DNA of 64,000 nucleotides from Burkholderia pseudomultivorans (GTDB lineage: Bacteria > Pseudomonadota > Gammaproteobacteria > Burkholderiales > Burkholderiaceae). The stretch covers positions 62,001 through 126,000 of the forward strand of contig NZ_CABVPP010000009.1 in assembly GCF_902499075.1 (NCBI RefSeq), written 5' to 3'. The notes below the pieces were generated by a model that saw only the letters and a program-made list of their open reading frames with translations, did no database searches and was not told where the DNA came from. Every line of letters starts with the position of its first letter. Within the stretch, counting starts at the first letter, position 1. A program made the translations under genes and the position numbers. Positions 63,962 through 64,000 of this stretch are shown here, one piece after another.

Positions 63962-64000
63962 GCGTCGTGCCGGCGTGCGAACGCGGAGCGGGAAGGCGCG

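Overview
The window is G+C-rich, densely coded and rich in LysR/GntR/MarR regulators. The best species clue is a three-gene FAD-dependent glucose dehydrogenase at 45410-48815. Its subunit lengths (168, 539 and 425 residues) and iron-sulfur cysteine positions match the enzyme known from Burkholderia cepacia. This is therefore almost certainly a chromosomal segment of a Burkholderia (cepacia complex-like) species. I saw no rRNA, tRNA, CRISPR array, transposase, phage gene or integration site; it reads as ordinary secondary-chromosome-type metabolic, transport and regulatory DNA.

Layout. 1-4494: a truncated DHA2 drug exporter, a LysR regulator and a FUSC aromatic-acid-type exporter. 4519-9353: a bestrophin channel in one operon with a YdeP-type molybdo-oxidoreductase, divergent from a MocR-type regulator. 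9469-12657: an MscS-like channel and a SulP permease, divergent. 12746-15286: a MarR regulator, isochorismatase-fold hydrolase and DHA2 exporter operon, with a perfect palindrome in front of it. 15475-18685: a PBP7-type endopeptidase with a small partner gene, another LysR and a small winged-helix protein. 18815-24000: the MgtA Mg2+ pump behind a long structured leader that contains a small upstream ORF, then a subtilase lipoprotein.

24308-31465 is the most unusual part: two amino-acid-type binding proteins, a fused ABC permease-ATPase, an amidase, an orphan ectoine synthase (EctC), a GntR regulator and a DUF1989 protein. Two of its promoter regions carry the identical 15-base sequence ATTGTTCAACAATTT. 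This points to one regulon for import and processing of an unidentified nitrogenous compound.

31727-36828 holds small exported proteins, a Bcr-type exporter, and TPM-domain and LemA proteins. 36838-45106 is the PbpC/alpha-2-macroglobulin pair. 45410-50574 is the glucose dehydrogenase operon, a DoxX protein and a porin. 50653-54289 is an M20 amidohydrolase, MHS transporter and divergent LysR module. 54390-59163 holds PpnP, a small secreted protein, and a MarR regulator with a ClC channel and an HPP-CBS protein; related inverted repeats precede the MarR gene and the HPP gene. 59527-63961 contains two LysR regulators around a D-2-hydroxyacid dehydrogenase/MFS operon with a perfect operator-like repeat in its divergent promoter.

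All family assignments come from reading the translated sequence; no database search was run.
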